Assembly (NCBI GenBank): GCA_940671915.1 | Contig: CALNVZ010003435.1 | Location: 15,182,114-15,246,113 of the forward strand | DNA: 64,000 bases | Source of the DNA: Paracentrotus lividus | Taxonomy: Eukaryota > Echinodermata > Echinoidea > Camarodonta > Echinidae | Reading direction: 5' to 3' | Shown here: one piece after another, positions 42,258 through 56,506 of the stretch | Layout: each line of letters starts with the position of its first letter | Numbering within the stretch: the stretch's first letter is position 1 | The notes under the pieces: model-generated | Told to the model about the DNA's origin: nothing | Database searches by the model: none | Seen by the model: the letters and a program-made list of their open reading frames with translations, nothing else | Translations under genes and position numbers: made by a program

Positions 42258-42834
42258 GAAGTGCCTATTAGTCTGCGCACATAAAATTTGACCTCAATTT
42301 CAATAAAAAGTGAAGTATTATTTTAAGCTCATCAATGTTATTCCATTCTTCATATTCTATTGATCAATGAAGCAAAAAAAATTCAAGAATTGATTTGCAA
42401 GAACAATGTTTTTTTACGATTTTTCGAAGGGCTGTCATTTTGTTTTGCAGAATTGAAAATTTTGAATATAGACCGAGGCTGCTCTGTCTTCATCGCGTAT
42501 CACTATCAGTCAGAGGGCCTAGGGATTACGATGAGGACAGAGCAGCCTCTGTCTAAATTGAATAGTGCCCATGTCTGCGCACTAACTCATTTTGCACGCA
42601 AATCAAGCGCACGCAAGTTTTTGACTTTCACTTTTTGAGAATGGTTGAAATTTTCAGGGTAGCAAATATAACTTGCTGAAAACCATTAATAATAATTTTT
42701 TTCGCAGTTTTTGTATCAAAATAGATTGTTGAGGTTAAGAGTACCGGTTGATATTATTTAGGGGTTTTGTTCTATAAAATTCGCGCATTTACGTGGTTGC
42801 GCAGACATAGGCACTGCGCAGACTTAGGCACTCT
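42258..42834. mobile_element. Motif-repeat element with AGTGCCTAWGTCTGCGCA ends
   Basis: Left end AGTGCCTATTAGTCTGCGCA (42260), internal copy AGTGCCCATGTCTGCGCA (42564), and two reverse copies at the right end (TGCGCAGACATAGGCACT at 42798, TGCGCAGACTTAGGCACT at 42816). A hairpin (GAGGCTGCTCTGTC near 42476 with GACAGAGCAGCCTC near 42537) lies in the middle. 577 bp, non-coding, between the two genes. Confidence 0.75.
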
Positions 42835-43747
42835 CACCATACCTTGCAGATTATAAACCAAGTGACCACCGAGGAGAACAATTTGCCAAGAAATAGACCC
42901 ACAACGAACATATTTATGTCATAATAACAGTTAGTGATTGATATTTGAAGGCAAAAATCAGTTCCAAACACGTAACCTGTGTTCATATCGCAAGTACGGT
43001 ACATGGCGATATAATCCCACGGTTGCGAGTGCCGTCTGCAAGCAAGCTAGCTAGGCGGCTAGTGCTTCGTGTGCGCTGCTGTTCAAAAGCACAGTGATGT
43101 GTTCTACTTCCATAGCCCATCGGCGAGGTCACAGAATTTGTATACCACGTATAAATTTGATTCCTTTCTTCAGCGCTGTCTCCTTCGGCGCCAGTGTTGT
43201 CTATAGTTAGTGAAGTGACACACTTTTCAGAAAGCGAAACTTAATTTTCCATTACAAATATTTTTTACTTGCCATTATCCAATAAATCGGTGTTTAAATG
43301 TTCCATTTACTAGTTTATTCTTGCTGTTTTTAATTGTATTTCACTCTTTTATGGTGAAATATATTTTAATTTCATTTCATGAAATCAAACCAGAATATAG
43401 GCCTAATGTAATGCTAGTCTTTTTCTTTAAAAAGCAATTCACTTTCTAGACTAATATTATTCTTGGAAATTTATCACTTTTATTTATTTTTCATACCTCC
43501 ATTTTCAAACCGTACACTATATGTTTTATTTTAGATTGTGACAACTGAATATAACTACCAAAGGAAACAAAGTGACAACTGCACAAACTGCATTTTGTAT
43601 CAACAAAGCCAAGAAATCTGAAAAAAGTTTAATCAGTTGAAATTGGACAAAACAGGAATTGAAAGACTTCAGCCATACTTCAATCAAGTTTGGATTATAC
43701 AGACACGGGTAAATGTGCTTCATGAAAGAGCAGCTGTTTAAATAACA

Positions 43748-43804
43748 ATGGGAAGGCGGCTAAACCAGTTTGGTCTCCTTCTCTGGAAGAATTTCATTCT
43801 TCAG
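43748..43804 (+). CDS. ABCA-like gene exon 1
   Basis: 19 codons, MGRRLNQFGLLLWKNFILQ, donor CAG|GTAAGT, phase 0. The LLLWKN motif is invariant in ABCA proteins. A 5' UTR exon upstream is possible but not identified. Confidence 0.85.
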
Positions 43805-46800
43805 GTAAGTTTGGATTGTTTTTGTTTTTTAAAACTAGTATAAAAAGGGTGATTTACTTTATAAAGGAAAAAAAAGAAGATAGAAAAAATTACCACAGTC
43901 CATGTTGAACTGCACATACATGTAAAGGCAACTTTATTTTTAATCTCCATTGAGCAACCTTGTTTCTCTGTAACATGTATAATGTATTCATGTTAAGTAA
44001 ATTATACATGTAGCACATGTAGTGAGAAATGCTCAAAAGATCTTGCTTGTAACATGTAATGTGATGTTACATTGTATATTGCTCAGTTTAAAGGAGAATT
44101 GTCCCTTTAAAGATAGTTAGCTTACTGTGGATACAGACAAATCAATTCAGCATGTCAGTGAAGATTTGGTAAAAATCAGATAAATATTAAGGAAGTTATG
44201 AGTATTTGAAAGTTGAGATCTCTGATGACATAGGAAATCTCCCATTGGCAATGCGGTGACCATGTGTGATGTCATACAGGGAGAACTCTCCATATGATGT
44301 ACGCAAAAACTACTCAAAATGTCCCCTTTTCCTATTCTTATAATAGAACAGTTTTGTGGTCATGATTTATTATGTGTTTCATAATATTTACACAATGTAC
44401 ATGCCATCACATAAAAAAATTAATTCTACCTTTAGAATTAAGGAAAAAGATGATTTTAGTAAAATGTGTACTTTATAATACTTCTCCCTGCATTACATCA
44501 CACATCATGGTCGTGTTGCCAATTGGAGGATCTCCATACCATATTAAAGTGATTTCTAATTGTAAAAATTCATATCTCTCTTAATCATTGCCTAATTTTT
44601 CTGAAACTTTTACCACTATGTTTGTTTGGTTTATCTCCATTCATTGAAGCCAATTTTTCTGAAGGGTTCATTCCCCTTTAAGTTCTCTGGAATGTTACGA
44701 GTTGTACATGTAAAGATCTTGTCTCAATATCTTTTACAAAAGAATATACATGTATATTGATATCCACACGAGTTTACAATTTATTTTGACTTTTTATTTT
44801 GACAGTTTCGGAGACCAATTGGAACAACCTTTGAGATTTTGGTCCCTGTTGCCTGTGCAGCACTTCTGCTATTAGCAAGGTAAGTTACATTATTGCTTAA
44901 TACTTTGATCTTATTACTACATGTATATGATTACCTCAAGATATTAATTTATGCTTAAATACTGGTATTTTAGAAGTTGACACACAATTTAAAAAATATA
45001 ACAAACATGTGAATGTAAATGGAACAAATCGTCAATTTCAGTTGTATAGGTTCTACATGTACTTTATGTTGGTCTGAATGGTATTCTTTAATTATACATT
45101 GTATTCATTTAAGCTTTAATGGTCCATTCCGCGTTACGTATGTTACACTTCAGAAAGGTTTTCCAAGTGCATTTCTAACCATATTTCTTTTGTAAAACCC
45201 CGTTTTCATAAGGTTATGCATTTAAAATGGTTTTCTGTAATCACTCTTCAAGAAAAAACAGACAAAAGTAACTTGCCTTTCACAGACTTCGTGCAAGGAG
45301 GAGTTAAAGAGCGTTACGTGTGTTACATTCACACAGAAAAAAAAAATTAAACACCTTTCAGAAAAAGACAGATTTCTATAAAGTGTGTCATTGAAAAGAA
45401 GTTATTTTTTGATATGGCATGCATTAGTGTATCACAATTTCAGAACTAAAAGGATTTGGGTATTCATGACAAGGTATTTCAGTAATTGTTACGTAGGAAA
45501 CCATCAATATAGCATTGTTTTAACAAGAATTAATTATATTCTGGAAAACAAATATGTTTTCACTGTAAATACAAAATTCCTTCATTACAAGTTTTGGTTG
45601 CACTACATGTATGATCAGTGCTGTGTTCCGTATGTTACACAAATAATACTTTTTTATTTGTAGAGGAAAAGAAAATACCCCTCAGATATCAGATTTCAAG
45701 TTAGAATCCATGTTCTGCCATAGTGCAACAACAAAACATGTAAAACATATGTTCTCTTGTCTCAATTATCTCCTAAACTGTATAAGTGGTTATTTTCGCG
45801 GTGACTTTATTTTCACGAATTTTGCGAGTCACTCATTGCGAAAATTTCCACTTCAATACAAGGCTATTTATAGTAATGAAATTATCACCAAAATCGCGAA
45901 ATTTTGCTCTCGCGAATTTCCCCAACTAGTCTAAAATCGCGAAAATATCTGTACGTGAAAATTTTGGCTTATACAGTATACGTAACATTACGTATGTTAC
46001 ACAATTCACAATCTGGCTTTTGAGATAAGGTGACCACAAAATTGAGACATTTCATGGTTGTATTATGTTGGAACATGAATTCTAACTTTCTATCCGATAT
46101 CTTGTGTTTCTGAGAGTTAAATTCTTTCTCCATCTAAAGAGATATTTTGTGAATTCAGACTTTATTACTCAGTAATCTGCAATAAATCATTAAGATTGGT
46201 CAATTTCCATGAAGTATGCAAATGTGTGTCCTTAAAAACATGTTGAAACTAATTTTAGTGCGTTATTACTGTAAATATCTGGTATGCCCAGCTAAAATTT
46301 ATCCTTTGGAGCCCATATCTCCCTTTTTTGTATTCATGTAACATACATGTACGTAACATTATGTATGTTACACAATTTAAAAGGGATTTTGAGACCAGAG
46401 GAACCTAAATAGTATGATAATGTATTTCATTGTTGCATAATGTTGGAAGATGGATTCTAACTTTAAATCTGAGATCTCTTGTTTCTAGGAGGAACATTTT
46501 TTCCCCCAAAAATAAAAATGTTTCATTTACATATATATATCGTCGGCTTGGAGCCAGAAGGGCGCTATTGCAGATCAAGGATGTTCCGTTTGGAGCCATA
46601 AGGGCGCTATTACCATTGACTTTGTACAGTAATAGCGCCCTTCTGGCTCTCAACGGAACATCTATAAGATGCAATAACGCCCTTATGGCTCCCAACAGAC
46701 GATATGTACATGTATGTTACACAGCAATTTGACCAAAGTGCAACCCCTTAAAAAAAAAAGCAACATGCACTTTGAGGTCGCAAAGTGCATGTTTTCCAAA

Positions 46801-49800
46801 AGTACGGGACTTAAATGCATCAAAACTTGTTCACTGAAGTACAATGTATAGTAAGGGTGATAATAAATAATGATAATTTAATATAATTACTTGTTTTCTT
46901 CTTTGTTGAGTGACCTTGTGGTCTACTGGCCTCCTACAGCTAAATAATACCAGTGCATGAAATGTTGATATCGTTTCTTGACAGTCTGGATACCATACAT
47001 GAAGAAAATACCCAATTTAGCCAATAAAAACAAAATTTAATTTTCATGACCCAGGACCACTTTGCGTGAAATGGACCTAATGATGATTTTTGTAAAAGAA
47101 AACAACTCGCAGTTTAAATGGACGTATTGCTCATAGAAGAGTGACTGGTGTAATACTATTCAGTACACTACATGTAGCTGGCATATAATGTGATTGTATT
47201 CACATCAAATCTATTAAAGTCTCATATTACGTAATCAGAGAAATTAGAACAAAATCTGACTGATAAGAAAGTTACATGTAGGCCAATAGATATGATTTCC
47301 CCCTTCTTTTTGTACACTATGGTAGGGGTATCATACTTGTAGTTCCATACATTTTGTACAGAATTTCATTCTTTATTTTCTTGAAGGATGTTGTTTTCAA
47401 ACACTTGATAATATGGTTCAGCATATACTTGTATTTGGGAAACGAAAATGATGTAAATTTCAGCAATATATAAGGTTTCATTGTTTGTTAAATACAACTA
47501 TATGACGAGTTGTCCATAATGCCATCAATAGCTATGTAATTAGTGTTAATTTTCTGTTTAAAATCTCATAAAGTCCCAGCTTTTGATGTATTCTGTTATT
47601 TTGTTAAAATAATTCAGTGATCCATTTTATTCTGTTTTAGCTTTGGTTTTAAATGACTTCTCATTTTTGTCCCCGCCGAACGAGTTCGAGCAGGGGACTA
47701 TGAAACGGGCTCCGTACGTGTGTATGTGTGTGTGTCCGTCCATCCATCCGTGCGTCCGTGCGTCCGTATGTGATCAAAATCTTCAATTTGCTACTCCTTC
47801 GCCATTTTTCATCCGATTTCGATTCCGTTTGCTTTATATGATAGCACTAGGTGATAGCTACAAAACTTCTTCACAGAATTTTGACCTTTGACCTTGACCC
47901 TGATTTTTGACCTATAATGTTAATTGCTACAAAATGCTACTCCTTCGCCATTTTTCATCCGATTTCGATTCTGTTTGCTTTATGTGTATAGCACTAGGTG
48001 AGGACTACAAAACTTATTCACGGACTTTTGACCCCTTTGACCTTTGACCTTGATTTTTGACCTATATTGTTAATTGGCTAAAAAATGCTACTCCTTCGCC
48101 ATTTTTCATCCGATTTCGATTCCGTTTGCATTATGTGATAGCACTAGGTGAGGACTACAAAACTTCTTCGCGGAATTTTGACTTTTGACCCCTTTGACCT
48201 TGACTTTTACTTATATTGTACATTGGCTACAAAATGCTACTCCTTCACCATTTTTCATCCGATTTCGATTCCGCTTGCTCTTATGTGATAGCACTAGGTG
48301 AGGACTACAAAACTTCTTCACGGAATTTTGACTTTTGACCCCTTTGACCTTTGACCTTGATTTTTGACCTATATTGTTAATTGGCTAAAAAATGCTACTC
48401 CTTCGCCATTTTTCATCCGATTTCGATTTCCGTTTGCATTATGTGATAGCACTAGGTGAGGACTACTAAACTCTTTGCGGAATTTTGACTTTTGACCCCT
48501 TTGACCTTTGACCTTGACTTTTACTTTTATTGTACATTGGCTACAAAATGCTACTCTTCACCATTTTTCATCCGATTTAGATTCCGCTTGCTTTATGTGA
48601 TAGCACTAGGTGAGGACTACACAAACTTCTTCACGGAATTTTGACTTTTGACCCCTTTGACCTTTGACCTTGATTTTTACTTATATTGTACATTCGCTAC
48701 AAAATGCTACTCCTTCACCATTTTTCATCCAATTTGATTCCGCTTGCTTTATGTGATAGCACTAGGTGATGGCTACAAAACTTCTTCACAGAATTTTGAC
48801 CTTGACCTTTGACCTGGATTTTTGACCTATATTGTTAATTGGCTACCAATCCTACTCCTTCGCCATTTTTCATCCGATTTCGATTCTGTTTGCTTTATGT
48901 GATAGCACTAGCTGAGGACTACAAAACTTCTTCACAGAATTTTGACTTTTGACCCATTTGACCTTTGACCTTGACTTTGACCTATAATGTACATTGGCTA
49001 CAAAATGCTACTTCTTCGCCATTTTTTACCCGATTTTCGATTCCGTTTGCCTTATGTGATAGCACTAATCGTGATATAATGGGAATTTTACATTATCGGC
49101 GGGGACATATATTGCGCATTGTTTTTGTTTTTTTTATTATTATTACTTTTTTTTTGTACAACACCTGTATTTGCGCAGAAAATTTTCTATTCAAACATGC
49201 AGGATCAAGTCATGAAAGATTATAAAAATGAAATGTAAATAGAAACCTAAACTTTATGAAGCCTCAAAATGCAGCTCATTTGATATAATTTTGTTATAAA
49301 GTGATTTTTTTTTTTCATGGCATACAGCATGATATTCAGGGGAAAAATGTATGGTTTCTAAAAGTGTATGTATTCTGAAGATATTGGAAAAAAAAGAAAA
49401 CCTTGGCTGGATTTTCAAGCATAAACGTATTTTCTTTCACCTGAAAAGAAAATCTGTCTTTTATTTAATTTCTATGGTTGGCAAATCTTATTTCATATTT
49501 TGCAAAGAATATTTGTCATGTTGAAAAAAGAAAGAAAAGACAAATAGAAAAACAAGTGTGAAATTATTGATTATATGGTGAGATAGTGGTTGATTGTGGC
49601 ATTATACATTAGTGTAGAATTACTTTTTATTGAGTCTAAATATCCTTCAATATCAATGGGTAGTAGTTCAGGGACAGAGTAGATTTCAATTAACAGATAT
49701 CCTGAAACAATCTCTTTTGAAATGCTTTTGACAGAAAAATCGGAGCAAGAGAATCATAGGGATATCCAAATGTGCCTTTAAATTATTCAATATACATGTA

Positions 49801-52800
49801 AATTGATAATTGTTTTAATTGATGTACACATTGGAAATATATTTCTCTTTTTGTTTTTCCATTTGTTGTTGAGCAATTTCAGCTACCGGGGCTTTCCCCT
49901 TTTCTGAGGACTCTATTTATATACAAATGTATAGCACAGAATTTTACATTTTACCTTAACCAACCTATCCAAACAAATTTTAAGTAGAAAAGCTCAATTG
50001 AACTTTTTCTAAATACAATATTTGCATCCTAGTGTATTTAAAGATAAAAGTCTTATTTTTTCCACATCCCACCATGCACATGCATTGCAATCGAGATTAA
50101 GTTTAATATGAGTGGATCTGCTCTGCCTGTTTGGAAGTTAACAATTTTTCATTTTAATTTCTACTTTTTATAATATCTATGCCAAAACCTTCTGTCACAG
50201 GCATAATTGCTGTTATGTTCAGGATGATATAAATATTTTTTCCCTACGAATTGAATATTCTATAAATTGCCCATTAAATACAATGTAATTTTAGTTGAGC
50301 ATGGCAGCAGTGTTTATCTATGGTACCTGTTTGCTTTGATTAAATTAAGTAATATTGCACATTGTTATGTTGACATAATATACAAATGTATTACCATTTT
50401 TTAACACCACAGTATCAGAATGATACTTATAAATTTAGGTAAATCAGGGAACCTGAGTTTATGATAGAGATCTATACAAATGTACGTTCTTCTTTTGTGG
50501 GATGTCAATCTACATGTACATTAATGTCTTTAAAACTTGTGAATTATACCAACTCTTTATCATGATAGCATCATTTGTTCAAATTAATGCATAAAAGTTT
50601 ATTTATAAGCCAAAATGTCTCTTTTTTTTCTTCTTAATTCCTTTGCAGAGCCCTGATCAAAATTGAGGAGAAATGTTTCAGTAAGTAATCAGGTTAATGC
50701 TATAGATGTTCATGTATTCATCATTCGTACCTGAAAATTATTGATTTATTTTTGCTTTATAAATTCTCTTTCTTTGTAGGCTACTTGTATATTTAAGTAA
50801 TGGATTTAACAAATTATCTGAAATAGGAGCTCCAATTTCATATGAAAATTGAAACAAAATTGAATTTGGTAAACTATTGCAACACAAATAATGTCTTGAT
50901 ATTTTGATTTCCATTGATGAATATGTAAACAATGAAAGGTGGCAATTCTTACACTGTAATACTGTGATTACAATGTTTTACCTTATATTTTGTTCAGCTA
51001 CATTTGAGGAAGAGTTTGTGGATTTTGGCCATGGATTCAGTACGGATGACCTGAGTGTAATACAAGGATGTCTTATCAATGGCACATCATGTCCAGCTAT
51101 TGCTTTCTATCCCAACAACTCTGTCAGTAAGTACATTTTTATTTTTATTTCAAGTGATGTCTCTGAAAATTTCCATCGGTGCAGATAGTTGAATTGTTAT
51201 ATTCTATGAAGTAAAAACAAATAATGTAAAATCATTAAATAGATATATTTTAAATGATAAGTCATTCAATTACATGTACATGTGAGAGCAAACTATTCAG
51301 GTGTGATAATATTTAGTTCTATGCAAATTAGATACAGAAAAGACAACTATATTAATACAAATCCTAATGTTGACATGTAAAAACAGTATAATTTTTACAA
51401 GATATTCTAGTAAAATTTTGGACTGCTTTTGACAATTTGGGGTTGGTTACAATGAGCGCCAACCAGACTTTGTAACATATGTACTTATAAATTCTACAAG
51501 AGCAACCTAAGATTCCCATATATCTCTAGTCTATCATAATCATACAAAATCGACATGTAACTATTTTTTTTCTTCTGGATTCTTTTGTTTCCTGTTTTAT
51601 GCAAGACAACTGCTCACACCGTACCCTACTTTTGGTATTTTTGCTATTCATTCATGCTTCTCCAACCATGCAATTTGTCTCGTGACCAAAATTTGAGTGA
51701 TATAACCAAAGTTCAGTCACCGGACATGGCATGATCAATCGTATGACATTGCTCCTTCAATCACAAATACTTCCATTCTTGTAAAATCTAGTAGACAGTT
51801 ATTATTCATCATTATTTTGTGTCAGGTGACACATGATTATAAATGTAGTAGTATTGAAAGGGCATATTGATGAGGGGTACCATCAGAATTGTGGGGCAAG
51901 CACAACAAATCATACCAAGTTGTGATAAAATCTACTTTTTCCACTACAACGATGATTGATTTTATATAATTTCTAATTAATTATTAATCATGATATATTT
52001 AATTTAATGAAAGATGTGGCTTGTGCTGAACAGAATTACTTTATTTTTCACCACATGAAATAGTTTTGCCATCCAATTATAAACATTGGATATTGTATGT
52101 ACATGTAATTGACATCCTGATTGTCATGTCTTTTCTGTATGTCTGTCTCTCTCTCTCTCTGTAGTGCTTTTTTGCTCTCTTTACTGATTCCATAACATTT
52201 GCTTTTGCAAAAATTGCTCCACGTTGGATTCTATACAATAAATGAATTATACTTGAACATTTTACCCTACCCCAAACAGAAATTGCAAACCTGAAGAAAT
52301 AGAAAAAATGAAGCCCTGACCAAATAGAAAAAAATAAAACTCTTGATGAAATATAAAAGATAAAGCCCAGAGAGAATGTTGTGTCACCCCTCTACTTTCT
52401 GTCCCAGCTATTATCACTGCCACTACCCCTTGAATCAATATTATAATTCTAAAAACGTTGATGACATCTGAGATGTCGTTGCTTGGCACCATCACATACC
52501 TCTACACATTACTCAGCTTTGTTTGAATAAGTTTACGAGAGATGCAGTTTTGTGTTTGTTCAGGACTCAAGACATCAAACTTCCTAAGATATTAAAGATG
52601 GGAGCAACATCATGCTGGATATTAATTTTAATACTTAATTGTTGTATATATGCCATCTTTGCAATGAGATTCAGAAATGAAACCCTTTGGCCCGAATTCA
52701 TGAATGCAAGTACATGTACACGTATGTAACTTTAACCCGGGCTTAAATTATCCACTGTTTTCCATTGTGCGCTGTTTAACATGGCACACTGTGGAAAACA

Positions 52801-53165
52801 ATGGACAATTTTAGCCCCGTGCAAAATGGATTCTTTCCTTTTTGTTCAACTCTGTGAGTCTATTTAGCTCACATAAGCTTTCTTTGTAAGCCAGTGACAT
52901 GGTTGATCTTCAGTTATCAAAATGAAAGGACATTGAACAACATTAGAGATTTCCAGAACTAAATTTTCTTTTTCTTTACAAAATATAATCAATCAAAACA
53001 CAACTTGTACATCCAGGTGTCTTGCTTTTCCAATATAAAGCTCACTGTTTATCATGAATTTGTTGTTTTATTTATCATTTCTTTCTTTACTTATTTCATT
53101 ATTTAATTTATTCATCTTTTTTTTTTATTATTAACATTTTGTTATCATCATTATCATTATTATTA

Positions 53166-53225
<60 letters not shown>

Positions 53226-56200
53226 GGGGGGGAGGGAATTAAATGATTTATTATTGTACAGGCCTAATTGTAATGATTTTTGCCCACTGATTGTGTCCAT
53301 GTAAACACATTAAAACAAGATAATTATGCATTCATCTAATATTAAATTAACCTTTACAATTTTGTATGTGCCCAGAGAGCTTTCCCTTTACATGAGTTGT
53401 GTTGCTATGGCAAATATTCCTTCACAATACTGAAGTCCAACCACAATTAAATTTATCACGGCTTAGACTTTTTTTGTACCAGTTATACCTACATGAGAGG
53501 TTGCCATGGCAATGAAATACTGTGATTACAATCTGAACCAAACCAATTTTTCATCTAGTCTTTTGAGTATATTTTTGTCCTTCATTATATAATCATAAGG
53601 TTGCAGACAGAATTTTCATTATTACGCCTGGCAGGTATCATTTTGCGCCCTTGCTACATGTACATGTGTAGATATTAAAAAAGAATAATTTGTTGTAATT
53701 TGTTGGCCACACCTTGTACTGTGCATTGAGGTGACAAGTCTGTTCACTGTTGTGAAATTGCTCAGTGGAAATGAAAAGATAATAATTAATTTTCAGGTTG
53801 ATAGTTCCTTGCTGCTGCATTCTTGGCTTTTGCTATGTACCCTGATATACATGTACATGGCCACCTTGTTGATATATAGTGTAAATAGTGAAAATAATAA
53901 TCGCAATAATCATACATGTAGCAACTAATTTGTTCATATAATATAACAAAAAAGTAATACATGTATTAAAGAGACATTACATTTATTCAACTTTTTTTTT
54001 TAAAGAGAAAACCTGAAATGTACAAGTACTCTGTTATTAAAAAGTGTATGGAATTTTTTAGATAACCAACTAAATTAAGAAAAGAAAAGAATGCATTTTC
54101 CTAATATTGCAACTATTTTAATCTGAGATATTTGTAGAAATAAAGGATTTCATTTAAAAGCAAATAATAGATTTTTGTTTACCATTTTTCATGTACATAA
54201 AGTACTTGAGCAAATAGTTTTTTTTTCAAATGCATGCATACATTGTAACAGAATTAGAAGATATGTATTTACCCTCTTTGTGTATGAATGTAAAAGCTAC
54301 CAAACCTAAATGTGTATGCATGTTTGACATTGCTCAGATATTGCGTGTTAGTGCTTAAAGCGATATACTCGTACAATCTAATGTTATTGAAGTCACGGTG
54401 TTAAAAGTGATATACTTTTACAGTACATCTAATGTTATTGAAGTCACTAAGCGCCCACAGTTTATAAGGCTAATCCTCATTGCAATGATTATGGTGGACA
54501 CAATGGGAGTTGGGTGTATTGATCAAAAGCACTCTCACAACCAGGTCGTACACATGCCATCCAGCCATGGCTCAATATAATAATAAAAAGATGTTATGTA
54601 ATCACCCTAAGAGCACTTTGTCTGTGCGCAAACCAGTTAACTCAAGGGAACAGTTTCTTCAATACATGTATGATAGGACCTTATGTTTTTCTGAAAATGG
54701 AATAATTATATTTCAATCAAATTTGTTCTTTAGTCAGAGATGCAAAAACCACATTAATTGGCTGTGAAAATGAAAAATATGTACATGTACATGCACATAT
54801 GAATATGACATTAAGTATTGATCACTCTTTATCTCTCTCTCTCTCTCTCTCTCTCCCCCTTTCCCTCGCCCTCTCACTGTCTCCCCCTTTCCCTCGCCCT
54901 CTCTCTTTCTCTCGCTTCCATTCTATTGCTTGAAAATATATTCCATGTACATTTAATATGTTATAATCTAAATTTGCTTGTCTATTTGGGCTAAAGTTCA
55001 CATTTCTTGGCTATACATTGTATATGTTTGAATCTACAAATATAGGAGAAATGCTGTATGGTATCAAGACAGTTATATATTACTTTATATTCATGAAATA
55101 AAAAGTAATGCCCAGGAGGCTACATCAAATTATTGTGTAGTACTGTATTCAATGTGTAGGGGGATCTGAAAATGAAAAGATACAATCATGTTCATGTTTT
55201 CAGTCTTCATTTTATTCCCATTAATAAACTGATAATCTGTCTCATATTTTTAATATTTAAATTAATTACAGTTGCAATTTATCGCTTGCTTTTTAACCAG
55301 ATCAGTTCTTGTCAATAATGGTGAATGATGTATTTTGTTTTACCTCATCCTCTCCCTCTCTCACTATGCAGTTAGATATAACCTTTAAAAGATGCTATCT
55401 GCTATTCATGTGCCCATCATATTACTGAATTACGGTAGCTTCTTTGCTGGATAAGTAGATAAAATAGCATGTTCACTATGCCTAATTTGTCATTTAATGG
55501 CGACATATCTGATAGTCATCAATTACTAAGGCAACCTTGCTCTGGCAGTTTGATTTTTAAAAAAAGAAGCAAATCTGGAATGTAAAAGGATAACAGCCAA
55601 TCTGTTTAATGGAAGGAAAAGCAAATAGTTCATTGATTTTGCATTTAAGGCTAAAAGAGACAACTTGAATTACAAATGGTGTCAAGGCATAATTTTGGTT
55701 CATTCTTTTCATAAAACAATCAATGTTTTGGAAATTCATGAATTTGGGAAAATGTACATGTATAATGTTTGTACATCTTAGTTAAGTTGTATTTATTTCT
55801 TCCAATGAAATCAGTGCTCAAAACATTAAAAGAATATACTTTGAGTTTGACAGTAGTAGAATTCTTGTAATTACTTGAAGATGAGGTGCACATTTTAGAA
55901 TAATTGTCTACATGTTTCTTCATACATGTTGTACCCGTATGTAAGATATACATGTATAAACATAAGAAAGGAAGGCTGTAGTATTATTATGAACAAGAAA
56001 TTTGGAAATTGACATGTTGCATTATACCACAGTCAATGTGACAGTTATAAACCCATTTCCAAACATCCTGCAAAATTTCCATTCACATAAATCTAATTTG
56101 TTTGTTTTGCCCGAACACAAAGAGTTACAAACAAGTACGTTCGTTTCAGGAGTTTCGACTCAACCATTATCATTTATGCCATGTATCACTATTAGTAAGT

Positions 56201-56475
56201 GCTGGTTTTAAAACTCTTGAATAATGGATGTATGGAGTGAAGCAGCTAGCTGACAATCTGGAATAGATCATACATGTACATTGTACATTTAGTATATCAC
56301 ATTATGAGGCATACAATAATGTTTCTATTTTTGGGTAATATCTGCTTAGTAGACAAAGAATTTGTCGATGTTTATGATAGAATACGTAACATCAAATTCT
56401 CATTTTCTACACACACAAGGTGAACATTAAGTTATATATCTATTTAAATTTGTCCTATACAAATTAATGAAATTT

Positions 56476-56506
<31 letters not shown>

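Larger units (their letters stand above)
45116..47082. mobile_element. Motif-repeat element with TTAATGGTCCATTCCGCG ends
   Basis: Left end TTAATGGTCCATTCCGCGTT; right end GCGTGAAATGGACCTAATG, an imperfect complement. The motif CGTTACGTATGTTACAC or close variants occurs six times in one orientation (45132, 45312, 45625, 45986, 46357, 46707). Two other hairpin elements (45777-45983 and 46536-46713) are nested inside. Non-coding. Confidence 0.7.
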
